Origin: Clostridiales bacterium
GTDB taxonomy: Bacteria > Bacillota > Clostridia > Oscillospirales > QAMX01
DNA length: 64,000 nucleotides
Assembly (NCBI GenBank): GCA_016303065.1
Contig: JAEDMJ010000003.1
Coordinates: 10,044-74,043, forward strand
Direction: 5' to 3'
Each line of letters begins with the position of its first letter. Positions within the stretch are counted from its first letter, which is position 1. The position numbers and the translations under genes are program-made. The notes below the pieces were generated by a model. It did no database searches. It was not told the origin of the DNA and saw nothing but the letters and a program-made list of their open reading frames with translations. This document shows positions 7,600 to 16,847 of this stretch, one piece after another.

Positions 7600-9603
7600 A
7601 TGTCAAAATACTTTGTCGGCGTTTCATACTATCCCGAATGGTGGCCCGAGGAGGAATGGGAAACCGATTTTTCAAAAATGGAGGAAATCGGCATAAACGC
7701 CGTCCGCATGGGCGAGTTTGCCTGGAGCTGGTACGAGCCGCGGGAGGGCGAATTCAATTTTGAGCCCATGCGCCGCGCCGTTGACGCCGCAGCCCGGCAC
7801 GGCATCTCCGTCATCATGGCAACCACCTCCGCAGTCTGCCCTCCGTGGCTGTATAAAAAGCACCCCGAGGTCAAGGGCGGAAACATCTACGGAAAGTACA
7901 CTTTCGGCGGGCGCAAGGGAAACTGCCTTTCTTCCGACATTCTGCGGGAGTATGTCCTCCGCGTGACCGAGGAACAGGCGCGCGCGCTCGGCGGCCACCC
8001 CAACATAGTCGGATGGCAGCTTGACAACGAGCCCGGTTTTCCCTTTGCCGAATACGACGAGCTCTGCGAAAAGAAATTCCGCGTCTGGCTCCGCGAAAGA
8101 TACGGCACCATCGAAAACCTCAACCGCGAATGGTTCAACATGGTCTGGTCAAACTGGTACAACGACTTTGACGAGATATCTTTCCCCACCAACTCCGCCG
8201 AGGGCGCCTGGACTCCCGGGCTTTTCCTCGCCACCCGCCGGTTCTTCTCCGACAATTTCAACTCCATCTTAAACATGGAAGCAGACATTCTGCGCAAATA
8301 TATCTCCAAAGACGTCTTCCTTTACACCAACTGGCCCGGGGCCAACTGGTCGGTGAGCTGTTTTGACGGCGAAAAATATCTCGACTACGCCGGATGGGAC
8401 AACTACGTTCCGCTTCCCGTCGGCGAAGATTACCGAATCCAGCTCCGCAGCGCCATGGAACACGACTTTGACCGGCGGCTTTCCCACGGAAAGCACCGCT
8501 TCCTCGTCGCGGAACAGACCTGCTTCCCCCACGCAAACGCGCTTCCCGAGTCCCTTGCCGCTCAAACCTGGCTTGACGTTTCCCAGGGCGCCTTCGGCAC
8601 CGTATTTTTCGAGTGGCGCTCTCCCCTCGGAAGCATCGAACAAAACTATTCGAGCATGCTGGCAGGCGACCTCTCCTACTGCGAGGGCGCTCCCGCCGTC
8701 AAGCGCTTCGCCGAAGAGATCAAGCACATCTGGCCCCTTATCGACGGCGCGGAGACAAAAAGCGACATTGCCACGCTTTACTCCTACGAGTCAAGCTGGT
8801 CCACCCCCGGCTGGGTCGTGGACGGCCCCTATGACCAGGACTTTTTCAATATCCACGGCGCATTCAGAAACGCCCTCCGGCGTGACCTGGATGTTGTCGG
8901 CATCCAGGACGACCTCTCTCCCTATAAGATGATATCTGCGCCGGGACTTCGCATCAGCACCCCCGAAAACGCGGAAAAACTCATTGACTACGTCCGCCGC
9001 GGCGGAATTCTGATTCTGAACCGCGACTGCGGAATGTACGACGAAGACAACCGCCTTTACACGCTCTGCCCTCCCGGACTTTTCAGAGAGATGTGCGGCG
9101 TATCCGTGATTTCGAGCATCTCCGCCGCCTCGATGGCAAAACAGCAGCCCGATGATTTCGTCGGCGTTGAGTTCCCCGACGGAAGCCGGTTTGCCGCCTG
9201 GAAGGACCTCTCCAAACTCCGCATTGAAGCTCCCGACGTCGAGGTTCTTGCCACGTTCACCTGCGGAAAGCTTCGCGGACTTCCCGCAATCACGATCCGT
9301 CCCTACGGCGACGGCCACATTGTCTATCTTGCCGCAGACTGCAACGATTACCGCTATTACGAAGCGCTTGCACACAGCCTCAACTCCCGCTTCGGGTTCA
9401 AGCCCTATTTCGAAGCAGAGGACGGAATCCTGGCTTCCCGCCGCATAAAGGACGGAAAAGAGATTTTCTTCGCGGTAAACATGACGGAATCCGCAAAAAA
9501 GATCGTCATCCCCCAAGGCATGGTCAACTGCCTCACCGGAGAAGCGCTCGGAACGGAATGCACCGTTCCCTTCTTTGACGCGCTGGTGTTCACAAAGAAG
9601 TAA
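7600..9603 (+). CDS. Beta-galactosidase, glycoside hydrolase family 42
   Basis: A 667-residue GH42 enzyme, close to the usual family size. The TIM barrel starts with VSYYPEWWPEEEW; the acid/base Glu is E144 in QLDNEPG and the likely nucleophile is E305 in FLVAEQT. After the barrel come the GATase-like trimerisation domain (around residues 390-590) and a small C-terminal beta domain. No signal peptide is present, so it hydrolyses short imported beta-galactosides. It has its own promoter and an AAAGGA ribosome site 12 nt before the ATG, and a terminator follows. Confidence 0.93.
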   Translation: MSKYFVGVSYYPEWWPEEEWETDFSKMEEIGINAVRMGEFAWSWYEPREGEFNFEPMRRAVDAAARHGISVIMATTSAVCPPWLYKKHPEVKGGNIYGKYTFGGRKGNCLSSDILREYVLRVTEEQARALGGHPNIVGWQLDNEPGFPFAEYDELCEKKFRVWLRERYGTIENLNREWFNMVWSNWYNDFDEISFPTNSAEGAWTPGLFLATRRFFSDNFNSILNMEADILRKYISKDVFLYTNWPGANWSVSCFDGEKYLDYAGWDNYVPLPVGEDYRIQLRSAMEHDFDRRLSHGKHRFLVAEQTCFPHANALPESLAAQTWLDVSQGAFGTVFFEWRSPLGSIEQNYSSMLAGDLSYCEGAPAVKRFAEEIKHIWPLIDGAETKSDIATLYSYESSWSTPGWVVDGPYDQDFFNIHGAFRNALRRDLDVVGIQDDLSPYKMISAPGLRISTPENAEKLIDYVRRGGILILNRDCGMYDEDNRLYTLCPPGLFREMCGVSVISSISAASMAKQQPDDFVGVEFPDGSRFAAWKDLSKLRIEAPDVEVLATFTCGKLRGLPAITIRPYGDGHIVYLAADCNDYRYYEALAHSLNSRFGFKPYFEAEDGILASRRIKDGKEIFFAVNMTESAKKIVIPQGMVNCLTGEALGTECTVPFFDALVFTKK

Positions 9604-9626
9604 ACCCGCCGTATACCACAAAAACC

Positions 9627-9662
9627 AAATCCCGCCCTTTTTAAGAAAAAAGGGCGGGATTT
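9627..9662. terminator. Bidirectional terminator between GH42 and cinA
   Basis: Sixteen-base perfect arms (9627-9642 and 9647-9662) around an AAGA loop, with T runs on both strands, lie between two converging genes. Confidence 0.9.
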
Positions 9663-9725
9663 TCTTTATGACACGGAGTTCTGTTTTCCCGGAATTTCCT
9701 TTCCGGACGGGAAACGCGGAATTTT

Positions 9726-10970
9726 TCAGATTTTTGCCACAGCGTCCAGCACGGCTTTGAGCGCGGTGTTCGCGGCAATGCCGCGGATGTCCGCCCTTTC
9801 TCTGCTGCGGCCGCCAAGACGAAGCTCCCTGACCTCCGTCTTTCCGCCGCAGCACAGCCCGAGGTACACCAGTCCCACCGGTTTTTCGGCCGTGCCGCCT
9901 CCGGGACCGGCAATGCCGGTGAGGCTGACGCCGATATCCGCGCCGGTAAGCAGGCAGACTCCCCTGGCCATCTCCTCCGCAGTCTCCGGACTGACGGCGC
10001 CGAACGAGGCAAGCGTTTCGGCTTTTACTCCCAGAACGCGCTCCTTAACGGAGTTTGCGTAAGTCACCGCTCCACCGAGGAAAACGGCAGAGCTTCCCGA
10101 AACGTCGGTTATTCTCTTTGAAACAAGCCCTCCGGTGCAGGATTCCGCCGCAGCAAGCGTGAGACGCTTATCGTACAAAGCCGCAACAACCGCATGCTCC
10201 AGACTGTCGACGTTAACGCCGTATACGACGTCTCCCAAAGCCTTCCGGATGTCTGCCACAACGGGCGCAGTGAGCGCTTTCGCTTCTTCTTCCGTTTTTG
10301 CTCTGGCGGTGACGCGAAGCTCGACCTCTCCGAGCTTGCAGTAGGGCGCAACGGTGGGATTAACCGCATTTTCCATCATGGGGCGGAGCAGCGCTTCAAC
10401 GGCCGACTCGCCCATGCCGCAAATCCGAACGGAGTCGGAATAAATGACCCCGTCGGCCATGGCGGCAAGGTACGGCACAAGGCGGTGATCCGTCATCGGC
10501 CGGCACTCCCGCGGCGGACCGGGCAGCATTGCGACAATGCATCCCCCCGCGTCAAAGGCGCAGCCCGGGGCGGTTCCCCAGTCGTTTTCAAAAACGGTGC
10601 AGTCCCGGGGAAGATAGGCCTGTTTTATGTTGTTTTCCGTCATGGGTCTGTCCCGTTCGGCAAAAAAAGCTTTGATTCTGTCAAGGCTCGCCTCGTGAAG
10701 CACAAGCTCCCTGTCAAAAACACGGCAGATGATCTCTTTTGTAAGATCGTCGTATGTCGGCCCGAGCCCCCCCGTCGTTATAACGAGGTCCGAACGCTTT
10801 CCCGCCTCCCGAAGCACCTGCTCAAGCCTTGCCGGATTGTCTCCGACAACGGTGTGATAAAAGACATTTATACCCAAATTTGCAAGTTTTTGGGAAATAT
10901 ATTGGCCGTCTGTGTTGGAAATCTCTCCCAAAAGCAATTCTGTTCCGACGGCGACAAGCTCTGCGTTCAA
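9726..10970 (-). CDS. cinA: CinA family nicotinamide-nucleotide amidase
   Basis: A 414-residue two-domain CinA protein. The N-terminal MoaB/MogA-like domain begins with VAVGTELLLGE and includes GGLGPTYDD; in some members it is an ADP-ribose pyrophosphatase. The C-terminal domain has AAESCTGGLVSKRITD and GIAGPGGGT and deamidates nicotinamide mononucleotide in NAD recycling. It is the last gene of an operon running from 14660, 18 nt after thiI. Confidence 0.93.
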   Translation of the reverse strand: MNAELVAVGTELLLGEISNTDGQYISQKLANLGINVFYHTVVGDNPARLEQVLREAGKRSDLVITTGGLGPTYDDLTKEIICRVFDRELVLHEASLDRIKAFFAERDRPMTENNIKQAYLPRDCTVFENDWGTAPGCAFDAGGCIVAMLPGPPRECRPMTDHRLVPYLAAMADGVIYSDSVRICGMGESAVEALLRPMMENAVNPTVAPYCKLGEVELRVTARAKTEEEAKALTAPVVADIRKALGDVVYGVNVDSLEHAVVAALYDKRLTLAAAESCTGGLVSKRITDVSGSSAVFLGGAVTYANSVKERVLGVKAETLASFGAVSPETAEEMARGVCLLTGADIGVSLTGIAGPGGGTAEKPVGLVYLGLCCGGKTEVRELRLGGRSRERADIRGIAANTALKAVLDAVAKI

Positions 10971-10988
10971 GATATTACCTTCCTCTCC

Positions 10989-12191
10989 TTAGTCGGCGCG
11001 GTTCCCGCCGCCGACGACAATGCGCTCCGCCGCTTCGATGGCCGCATCCAGAAGAGGTTCAAAGTCGAGCTTGGCTTCCTCGGCCTCAAGCCGCTCGAGC
11101 CGGGGCTTGGTGTTGGGATGCTTCGGCGTGAAAACGGTACAGCAGTCCTCAAAGGGGCGGGTCGATATCTCAAAAGTGTCCGTCGCGCGTGCAATCTGTA
11201 TTATCTCTTCCTTGTCCATGCCTATAAGCGGCCGGAAAAGCAGCCTGTCGCACACGGCAGATGTGACGGCCAGGGATTTCATCGTCTGGCTGGCGACCTG
11301 TCCCAGGCTTTCGCCTGTTATAATGCACTCACAGCCCTCTCTGGCGGCAATTTTGCAGGATATTCTCATCATCATGCGCCGCAGGAGCAGTGTGAACAGG
11401 TCTTCCTGACAGGCGTCCCGAAGCGCTTCCATGACAGGCGCGGCGTTGACCACAAAAAGCTGGATCCGGCCGCATCGGGCGCTCATCGCATCGGCAAGGT
11501 CCAGAACTTTCTGACGGGCGCGTTCGGAGGTGTACGGCGGGCTTTCAAAGTGAACCGCAGTCAGCCTCACCCCGCGCTTTGCAAGCATATGACCCGCAAC
11601 CGGGCTGTCGATGCCGCCGGAGAGCATGAGAAGACCCTTTCCCCCGGTGCCGACCGGCATTCCTCCCGCTCCGGCAAGACGTCCGGCGTGGATATAGGCC
11701 GCATGGTCGCGGATCTCGACATAGACCGTCATGTCCGGCTTTTCCAGGTCCACGCGAAGGTGGGGGAAAGCGTCCAGAAGAACTCCCCCCGCCTCTCCGG
11801 CGATCTCCGGGGAAGTGAAGGGGAATTTCTTGTCCGAACGCCGGACAAGAACCTTGAAAGTCTCCGCGCCCAAAAGCGCATCTTTGCAGTACCCCGGAAG
11901 AAGCTTCAGTATGGTCGCCATGTCCTTTTCGCACTCTGCCGCGCGGCACACGACCACAACGCCGTACACAAGGCACATTGCCTCCGCCGCCTCGCCGATT
12001 CTCTCCTCCGCCTGTGCATCCGTCGGGCGGATATAAACGGTCGACTGCATGATGCTGACGTGAAAACTGCCTATTCTGGAAAGGCGGTATCGCACGTTCG
12101 TAAGGAGCTGCTGTTCAAAGCTGGAGCGGTTCAGCCCTTTAAGGACGATCTCGCCCAATTTCAAAAGTATAATCTCTTTATATTCCATCAT
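10989..12191 (-). CDS. thiI: tRNA 4-thiouridine synthase ThiI (short form)
   Basis: A 400-residue ThiI, which makes s4U8 in tRNA and can supply sulfur for thiamine. The N-terminal ferredoxin-like and THUMP domains cover about residues 1-165, followed by the PP-loop SGGIDS at 191-196 and the ITGESLGQVASQT block. It ends without the rhodanese domain found in Escherichia coli. Bacillus ThiI has the same short form and receives sulfur directly from a dedicated desulfurase (NifZ) encoded next to it; here a desulfurase gene lies 6 nt upstream. Two adjacent ATG codons (12191 and 12188) are possible starts. Confidence 0.94.
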   Translation of the reverse strand: MMEYKEIILLKLGEIVLKGLNRSSFEQQLLTNVRYRLSRIGSFHVSIMQSTVYIRPTDAQAEERIGEAAEAMCLVYGVVVVCRAAECEKDMATILKLLPGYCKDALLGAETFKVLVRRSDKKFPFTSPEIAGEAGGVLLDAFPHLRVDLEKPDMTVYVEIRDHAAYIHAGRLAGAGGMPVGTGGKGLLMLSGGIDSPVAGHMLAKRGVRLTAVHFESPPYTSERARQKVLDLADAMSARCGRIQLFVVNAAPVMEALRDACQEDLFTLLLRRMMMRISCKIAAREGCECIITGESLGQVASQTMKSLAVTSAVCDRLLFRPLIGMDKEEIIQIARATDTFEISTRPFEDCCTVFTPKHPNTKPRLERLEAEEAKLDFEPLLDAAIEAAERIVVGGGNRAD

Positions 12192-12197
12192 TTTTTC

Positions 12198-13307
12198 TTA
12201 TGCGTGGGCAAGTTCACCCGCCGCGCGTTCCAGCGCCGACGCAAGCCTCACGGCGTCCTCCTCTGTGTTGTATGCCGAAAAACTTATGCGAAGCGCTCCG
12301 TCAAGCGTCTTCGCTTCAAGTTCAAGCGCCTTGAGCACATGGCTCGGCTTTCCCCGTCCGCAGGCGGAGCCGGACGAAACGTATATCTGTTCCGCAGAAA
12401 GCCTGTGGAGCAGAGTCTCCGAACGGAAGCCCGGAAGGCTCACCATGCATACGCCCGTATCTCCTCTTGATATCACTTTCAGGCCGTCTATGCGCTCCAG
12501 AAGAGAAAGAGCGTACTCCTTGAGCTTCACGGCTCTGCCGCTTTTGTCCCGGGCCGCGACCGCCGCGCCGAAAGCCGCGATCAGCGGCACCGGCTCCGTT
12601 CCGGGAGCAAGGCCCTTTTCCTGCCCTCCGCCGAAGGTTATCGGCGAAAGCTTCACGCCCTTCCGGACCCAAAGCGCCCCCACGCCCTTCGGCGCATGGA
12701 CCTTGTGCCCGCTGACAGCCACAAGGTCCGCTCCGAGAGTTTTGACCGAAAACGGAATTTTGCAGAACGCCTGCACTGCGTCGGTGTGCAAAAGCGCACG
12801 GCTCTTTCTTCTTTTCAGTTCTCCTGCGATCTCCGCAACAGGCTGAACCGTTCCGAGCTCGTTGTTTGCAAGCATCACCGAAACAAGCACGGTGTCGCTG
12901 CGCACGGCGGAAAGGACGTCTTCCGCGCGCACTCTTCCGTCCGGTCCCGGAGCGACACGGGTCACCTCAAAGCCCTCTTTTTCCAGCGCGGCAGCCGCGT
13001 TCAAAACGGCGTCGTGCTCGATCCGGGTTGTGACAATGTGCTTTCCGATGCGGCAGTTTCTCCTTGCGCCGCCGAGAACGGCCAGATTGTCGCTGAAAGT
13101 GCCTCCGGGAGTGAACACCAGCTCGTCGGGAGCTCCGCCCAAAACCGAGGCAAGAGTTTTTCTGGCTTCATCCACCGTCCGCTCCGCAGCAAAGCCCGCA
13201 GAGTGCAGCGAGGACGGATTTCCGAAAGTCTCCTCTGCCGCACGTTCAAAAGCTTCCAGCGCCGCGGAACACACCTGCGTCGTCGCCGCGTTGTCAAGAT
13301 ATGTCAT
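12198..13307 (-). CDS. Cysteine desulfurase, probably dedicated to ThiI
   Basis: A 369-residue PLP-dependent class V aminotransferase that takes sulfur from cysteine. It begins TYLDNAATT; the PLP lysine is K202 in SGHKVHAPKG and the persulfide-forming Cys is C316 in SSGSACGRGK. I chose the ATG at 13307, which overlaps the stop of the upstream aldo/keto reductase gene as ATGA; the longer frame to 13454 lies inside that gene. Its place directly before thiI parallels nifZ-thiI of Bacillus, so the likely product is s4U8 sulfur rather than Fe-S clusters. No iscU-like scaffold gene is nearby. Confidence 0.92.
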   Translation of the reverse strand: MTYLDNAATTQVCSAALEAFERAAEETFGNPSSLHSAGFAAERTVDEARKTLASVLGGAPDELVFTPGGTFSDNLAVLGGARRNCRIGKHIVTTRIEHDAVLNAAAALEKEGFEVTRVAPGPDGRVRAEDVLSAVRSDTVLVSVMLANNELGTVQPVAEIAGELKRRKSRALLHTDAVQAFCKIPFSVKTLGADLVAVSGHKVHAPKGVGALWVRKGVKLSPITFGGGQEKGLAPGTEPVPLIAAFGAAVAARDKSGRAVKLKEYALSLLERIDGLKVISRGDTGVCMVSLPGFRSETLLHRLSAEQIYVSSGSACGRGKPSHVLKALELEAKTLDGALRISFSAYNTEEDAVRLASALERAAGELAHA

Positions 13308-14215
13308 GGAAGCTTGTGTCCCGCCGCGGAATAGAGCCCGTACCAGTCGGCGCGGCTCATTCTGTAATCGGAGGCGGCACAGATGTCTTTGATGTGCGAA
13401 ACCGACGTTGTTCCCGAAATTGCCTGTATGTTGGCCGGATGGCGCAGAATCCACGCGAAAGCCAGCGCCGCGGGGGTAAAGCCCGTTTCCGCGGACAGGC
13501 GGTCAAGCACGGCGTTCAGCTCGGGAAATTTCTCATTTCCCAGGAAACAGCCTTCAAAGAACCCGTACTGCAGCGGGCTCCACGCCTGAACCGTGACCTT
13601 GTTGAGCCGGCAGTAGTCGAGAACGCCTCCGTCGCGTCCACAGGCCTGCGGCAGCGTCGTGTTGACATATATCCCCTGGTCCACCATCCCCGCATTCACA
13701 ACGCTAAACTGCATCTGGTTCGCAACGATGTGATCCGAGAGAGAGCGGTTCAAAAGCTCCATCTGACCGGCCGTGTGGTTGCTGACTCCGAAACGGCGCA
13801 CAAGCCCGCGGCTTCGGAGCTCTTCAAAGACTTCCGCAACTTCTTCCGGCTCGCCCAGAGCGTCGTTTCTGTGCAGAAGAAGCACGTCGATATAGTCAAG
13901 GCCGAGCCTCTTCAGGCTTGCCTCGACGGCAGACCTGAGGTATTCCGCCGAAAAATCGTACATTCCGCGGCGAATCCCGGCTTTTGTCTGTATCTTCACG
14001 GATTCGCGCACACCCAGCTCCCGCACGGCGCGTCCCAAAAGCTCCTCGCTCTTTCCGCCGCCGTAAATGTCCGCGGTGTCAAAAAAATCTATTCCGTTCT
14101 CTATTGCCGCGGACACAAGCGCGGTGACGTCGCGCTGTTCCATTCCGCCCACGCGCCAAAGTCCCAAAGCGACCGCGGACGCCTCAAAGGCTCCGCCAAT
14201 GCTTATTCTCTTCAT
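13304..14215 (-). CDS. Aldo/keto reductase
   Basis: A 303-residue NADPH-dependent reductase with the full catalytic tetrad: D46, Y51 (FFDTADIYGGG), K78 (QTKAG) and H115 (LLLHRND). The C-terminal cofactor-binding segment is present (ISGTTSVSHIKD). The sequence is of the YdhF/Tas-like group; the physiological carbonyl substrate is unknown. The gene overlaps the desulfurase gene by 4 nt and follows the VOC gene by 34 nt, so it is probably part of the same transcript. Confidence 0.9.
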   Translation of the reverse strand: MKRISIGGAFEASAVALGLWRVGGMEQRDVTALVSAAIENGIDFFDTADIYGGGKSEELLGRAVRELGVRESVKIQTKAGIRRGMYDFSAEYLRSAVEASLKRLGLDYIDVLLLHRNDALGEPEEVAEVFEELRSRGLVRRFGVSNHTAGQMELLNRSLSDHIVANQMQFSVVNAGMVDQGIYVNTTLPQACGRDGGVLDYCRLNKVTVQAWSPLQYGFFEGCFLGNEKFPELNAVLDRLSAETGFTPAALAFAWILRHPANIQAISGTTSVSHIKDICAASDYRMSRADWYGLYSAAGHKLP

Positions 14216-14249
14216 CGTTAAAAATCCCTTCCGTTCCGAAACCCGGAGT

Positions 14250-14660
14250 TCATTCCTTCGGGCTGAAAAATTCGATCGTTTCCCCGTTCAGACCCTTTAC
14301 AAAGGCAATTCTGACCGGAAGATCCCCCTGGTGACAGGGAATGACCGTATCGTAGGGCGCTTTATCCGTAACCGCGCCTCCGGCAATCGCAGCGGCATAG
14401 GCTCCGTCCGCGTCGGAAGTTCCGATCGCAAGGTGGAAAAACTCGCCGTCCGCCTCCTCCGCCGCGCTTCCGCGGGCAAATATTTCAACACAGCCGCCGT
14501 CGCCGATACCGACCATGCACACGCGTCTGTCGCCTTCTCCCCAGCTTCGTACAAGCTCCATTCCCAGAGCCTTCGTGTAAAACTCAACCGTTTTGTCGTA
14601 ATCCGCCGCTCTCAGAGCGATATGATGAAAGCATGCGTTTTTAATTGTGCTGTTTGCCAT
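14250..14660 (-). CDS. VOC (glyoxalase/bleomycin resistance) superfamily protein
   Basis: A 136-residue single vicinal-oxygen-chelate fold protein. It opens with FHHIALRAADYDKTVEFY, the usual first metal-ligand His and helix, and a second half ends with FVKGLNGETIEFF, giving the terminal Glu ligand. The family includes glyoxalases, dioxygenases and antibiotic-binding proteins, and the substrate cannot be assigned. A GGGAGG ribosome site stands 8 nt before the ATG, and it is the first gene of the operon that includes thiI. Confidence 0.85.
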   Translation of the reverse strand: MANSTIKNACFHHIALRAADYDKTVEFYTKALGMELVRSWGEGDRRVCMVGIGDGGCVEIFARGSAAEEADGEFFHLAIGTSDADGAYAAAIAGGAVTDKAPYDTVIPCHQGDLPVRIAFVKGLNGETIEFFSPKE

Positions 14661-14692
14661 TTATATTGCCTCCCGTCAGGATGTGTATTTCA

Positions 14693-14721
14693 ATTATACC
14701 ACATAAGTTCCCGGAAATAAA
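14693..14721 (-). promoter_or_regulatory. Predicted promoter of the VOC-thiI-cinA operon
   Basis: -10 TATAAT (14693-14698) with a weak -35 TTTATT (14716-14721) at 17 nt, about 30 nt before the VOC start. Confidence 0.4.
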
Positions 14722-14758
14722 GCCCGTCCGGCGCAAAACATTTGTCAGATGCGAACCG

Positions 14759-14797
14759 AAAAGCCCCGTTTCTCTTCAAAAAAGAAACGGGGCTTTT
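14759..14797 (-). terminator. Intrinsic terminator after the fucosidase
   Basis: Fifteen-base perfect arms (14759-14773 and 14783-14797) with TTTT on the minus strand end the long operon that starts at 22.9 kb. Confidence 0.85.
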
Positions 14798-14829
14798 CAT
14801 CTCCGGCCTTGTCCGGAACCTTTAACTTA

Positions 14830-16125
14830 TCAAACTCTGATCTTTATGCCGTAAGCGCAGCGGCAGGGCAGCTCGTCGGGGTCGATCGGCGGGAAAGAAA
14901 CGCGGATCTTTCCGTCTTCGTTTTCCACGGTGAGCTTCGCTCCGGGAAGTCCAAGCATGGACGCTTCCGCATTTTCGGAGTAGGGAATATCCAGAGTGAC
15001 GGGTTTGAACGGCGAACGCAGAAGCCAGGCATAAACCGCATCGCCCTTTTTGGTATAGCGCACGTCGCCGGAGGCTCCCGGAAGATATTTTCGGCTTCCG
15101 TAGATGCCCTCTCCGTTGACGTCAAGCCACCGGCCGATCTGAAGGAGCCTCTCCTGCATGATAACGGGGATGCGTCCGTCAGGCGTCGGGCCGACGTTCA
15201 AAAGCAGATTGCTCCCCTTGCCCACAAGGTCAACAAACATATGTATGAGCGCCTTCTCGGTAAGATAGTGCTCGGGTCTTTCAAATTTGTTCCAGCCAAA
15301 CGAGGCTCCGATTCCCCGGCACTCTTCGGAAACCCTGTCGAGCTCCGCCGCAGTGCGTCCCGCTTCGATCAGTCCGTATTCCGTGGTGAAGTTCCCGCCG
15401 AGACGGCCGCGGGTCTCTTTTCCCCAGCGGTCGTTGGGAACGATGAAATCCCTGACCGAACTCTCGTTGTAGAGCCACTGTAGAAACTCGGTGGAATGCC
15501 AGACGGAGCTCTCGTGGTCCCATTCCCCGTCGGTGAACAGCGTGGCGGGCTCATACTTTGTGACGATCTCCTTGAGCATCGGTATAAGGTGCTCAAGGGC
15601 GTAGCGCTCCGGATTTTCAAGGTAGAGCGGATGGAACCACTCGTAAACCGAATGGTAAACGCCGAAGCGCACATCCGTCCTGTCGCACGCCGCTTTAAGC
15701 TCGGCGCAGAAATCCCTGTGCGGGCCCACGTCCCAGCTGTTCCAGTTCCATGCGTAATCCGTTTTGTAAAGACAGAACCCGTCGTGGTGCTTGCTGACAA
15801 GGTTCATATACTTCGCACCGGACTTCCGGAAAAGCCCGACCCACTCGTCCGCGTCAAAGTTCTCGGCGGTAAATCCGGAAACGAAGTCCTCGTATCTGAA
15901 ATTCTCGCCGTAGCGCTTTTTGTGGTAGTCAACGTACATTTTCTGGCGCTCGCTGGGATTTTCCAGTCTCAGCGGCCATCCGTACCACTCTGCGTAATCC
16001 CCGAAAGGGGCATACGCCGGAACGGAATAGAGGCCCCAATGTATGAAGATCCCGAATTTGGCGTCTTCAAACCAGGCCGGCACCCGGCGGGAATTCAGCG
16101 ACTCCCAGTTGTTTTCATATTTCAT
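14830..16125 (-). CDS. Alpha-L-fucosidase, glycoside hydrolase family 29
   Basis: A 431-residue GH29 enzyme that releases alpha-linked L-fucose. The N-terminal WFEDAKFGIFIHWGLYSVP, KHHDGF (112-117) and the nucleophile Asp D199 in LFTDGEW are typical, as is LLLNVGPTPDG after the barrel. I start it at the ATG at 16125 because AGGAGG lies 6 nt before it; the frame extends to 16173 without a better site. No signal peptide is seen, so cleavage is intracellular. It is the last gene of the operon, 50 nt after the DUF4956 gene, and links that operon to glycan use. Confidence 0.92.
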   Translation of the reverse strand: MKYENNWESLNSRRVPAWFEDAKFGIFIHWGLYSVPAYAPFGDYAEWYGWPLRLENPSERQKMYVDYHKKRYGENFRYEDFVSGFTAENFDADEWVGLFRKSGAKYMNLVSKHHDGFCLYKTDYAWNWNSWDVGPHRDFCAELKAACDRTDVRFGVYHSVYEWFHPLYLENPERYALEHLIPMLKEIVTKYEPATLFTDGEWDHESSVWHSTEFLQWLYNESSVRDFIVPNDRWGKETRGRLGGNFTTEYGLIEAGRTAAELDRVSEECRGIGASFGWNKFERPEHYLTEKALIHMFVDLVGKGSNLLLNVGPTPDGRIPVIMQERLLQIGRWLDVNGEGIYGSRKYLPGASGDVRYTKKGDAVYAWLLRSPFKPVTLDIPYSENAEASMLGLPGAKLTVENEDGKIRVSFPPIDPDELPCRCAYGIKIRV

Positions 16126-16175
16126 AGTATCCTCCTGATATAACTTATCCTTATACTTATACGAAAGCTCCATCG

Positions 16176-16847
16176 TCAGACGCGCAGCTCGCCGGAATGG
16201 GTCATAAGCGTCACGCCGGTGACTCCGGGTATCGCCGCAACGGCTCTCACAAGCCCGAATTCATCCTTCACTCTGAGCTCCACGATCATTTCCACCCGTT
16301 CGGGAGTTACCGACCTTGAACGCACCCGCGCCCCCTTGGCATACCGCTTCAGAACCGGAACCATCGCGGAATTGATCTCCTGATTCTCCGCGGAAACGAT
16401 CAGAAGCATCGGCGCGGCCAAAACCGGCACAAAATCCAGAAGAAGTATCCCCGCCGTCAGCAAAAGGGCCATGAACAGCGCGATGTGATAAAGCCCCGTT
16501 CCGCAGACAATGCCCGAAGCAAACGACCAGAAGAGAAAGAGCATATCCGTCGGGCTCTTCACTGCGTTTCTGAAGCGGATTATCGACAGCGCGCCGACCA
16601 TTCCCAGCGAAATTATGAGGCTCGACTGCATTGCAAGGATCACGCCGCAAGTCACAACGGCCATAAGCGCACAGCTTTTGTTGAATTCCGGTGAATACGA
16701 TCCGCTTCTGCGGCATACTATCCTGTATACCGCATATATGTAGAGCGAAGAAGCAACCGAAGCAAGCAGGCTCGCAATAATGCGCGCCGTTCCCACGTCA
16801 GCCGTGGAAAGCCCGTCGCGGAAGGATGCGATTATCTGGTCAAACAT
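16176..16847 (-). CDS. DUF4956 membrane protein
   Basis: A 223-residue protein with four predicted membrane segments in residues about 20-145 (ASLLASVASSLYIYAVYR is the first) followed by a small soluble C-terminal domain. The blocks MVGALSIIRFRNAVKSPTD and FWSFASGIVCGTGLY are characteristic of DUF4956. The family is commonly encoded with VTC-domain proteins, and here it overlaps the VTC gene by 16 nt. A role as membrane partner of the polyphosphate-type polymerase is an inference. Confidence 0.8.
   Translation of the reverse strand: MFDQIIASFRDGLSTADVGTARIIASLLASVASSLYIYAVYRIVCRRSGSYSPEFNKSCALMAVVTCGVILAMQSSLIISLGMVGALSIIRFRNAVKSPTDMLFLFWSFASGIVCGTGLYHIALFMALLLTAGILLLDFVPVLAAPMLLIVSAENQEINSAMVPVLKRYAKGARVRSRSVTPERVEMIVELRVKDEFGLVRAVAAIPGVTGVTLMTHSGELRV

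Noticed and set aside
10194..12470. Plus-strand open frame of 758 codons antisense to cinA, thiI and the desulfurase
   Set aside because: It is a shadow produced by GC-rich third positions; it has no domain, no ribosome site, and runs through three secure genes on the other strand.
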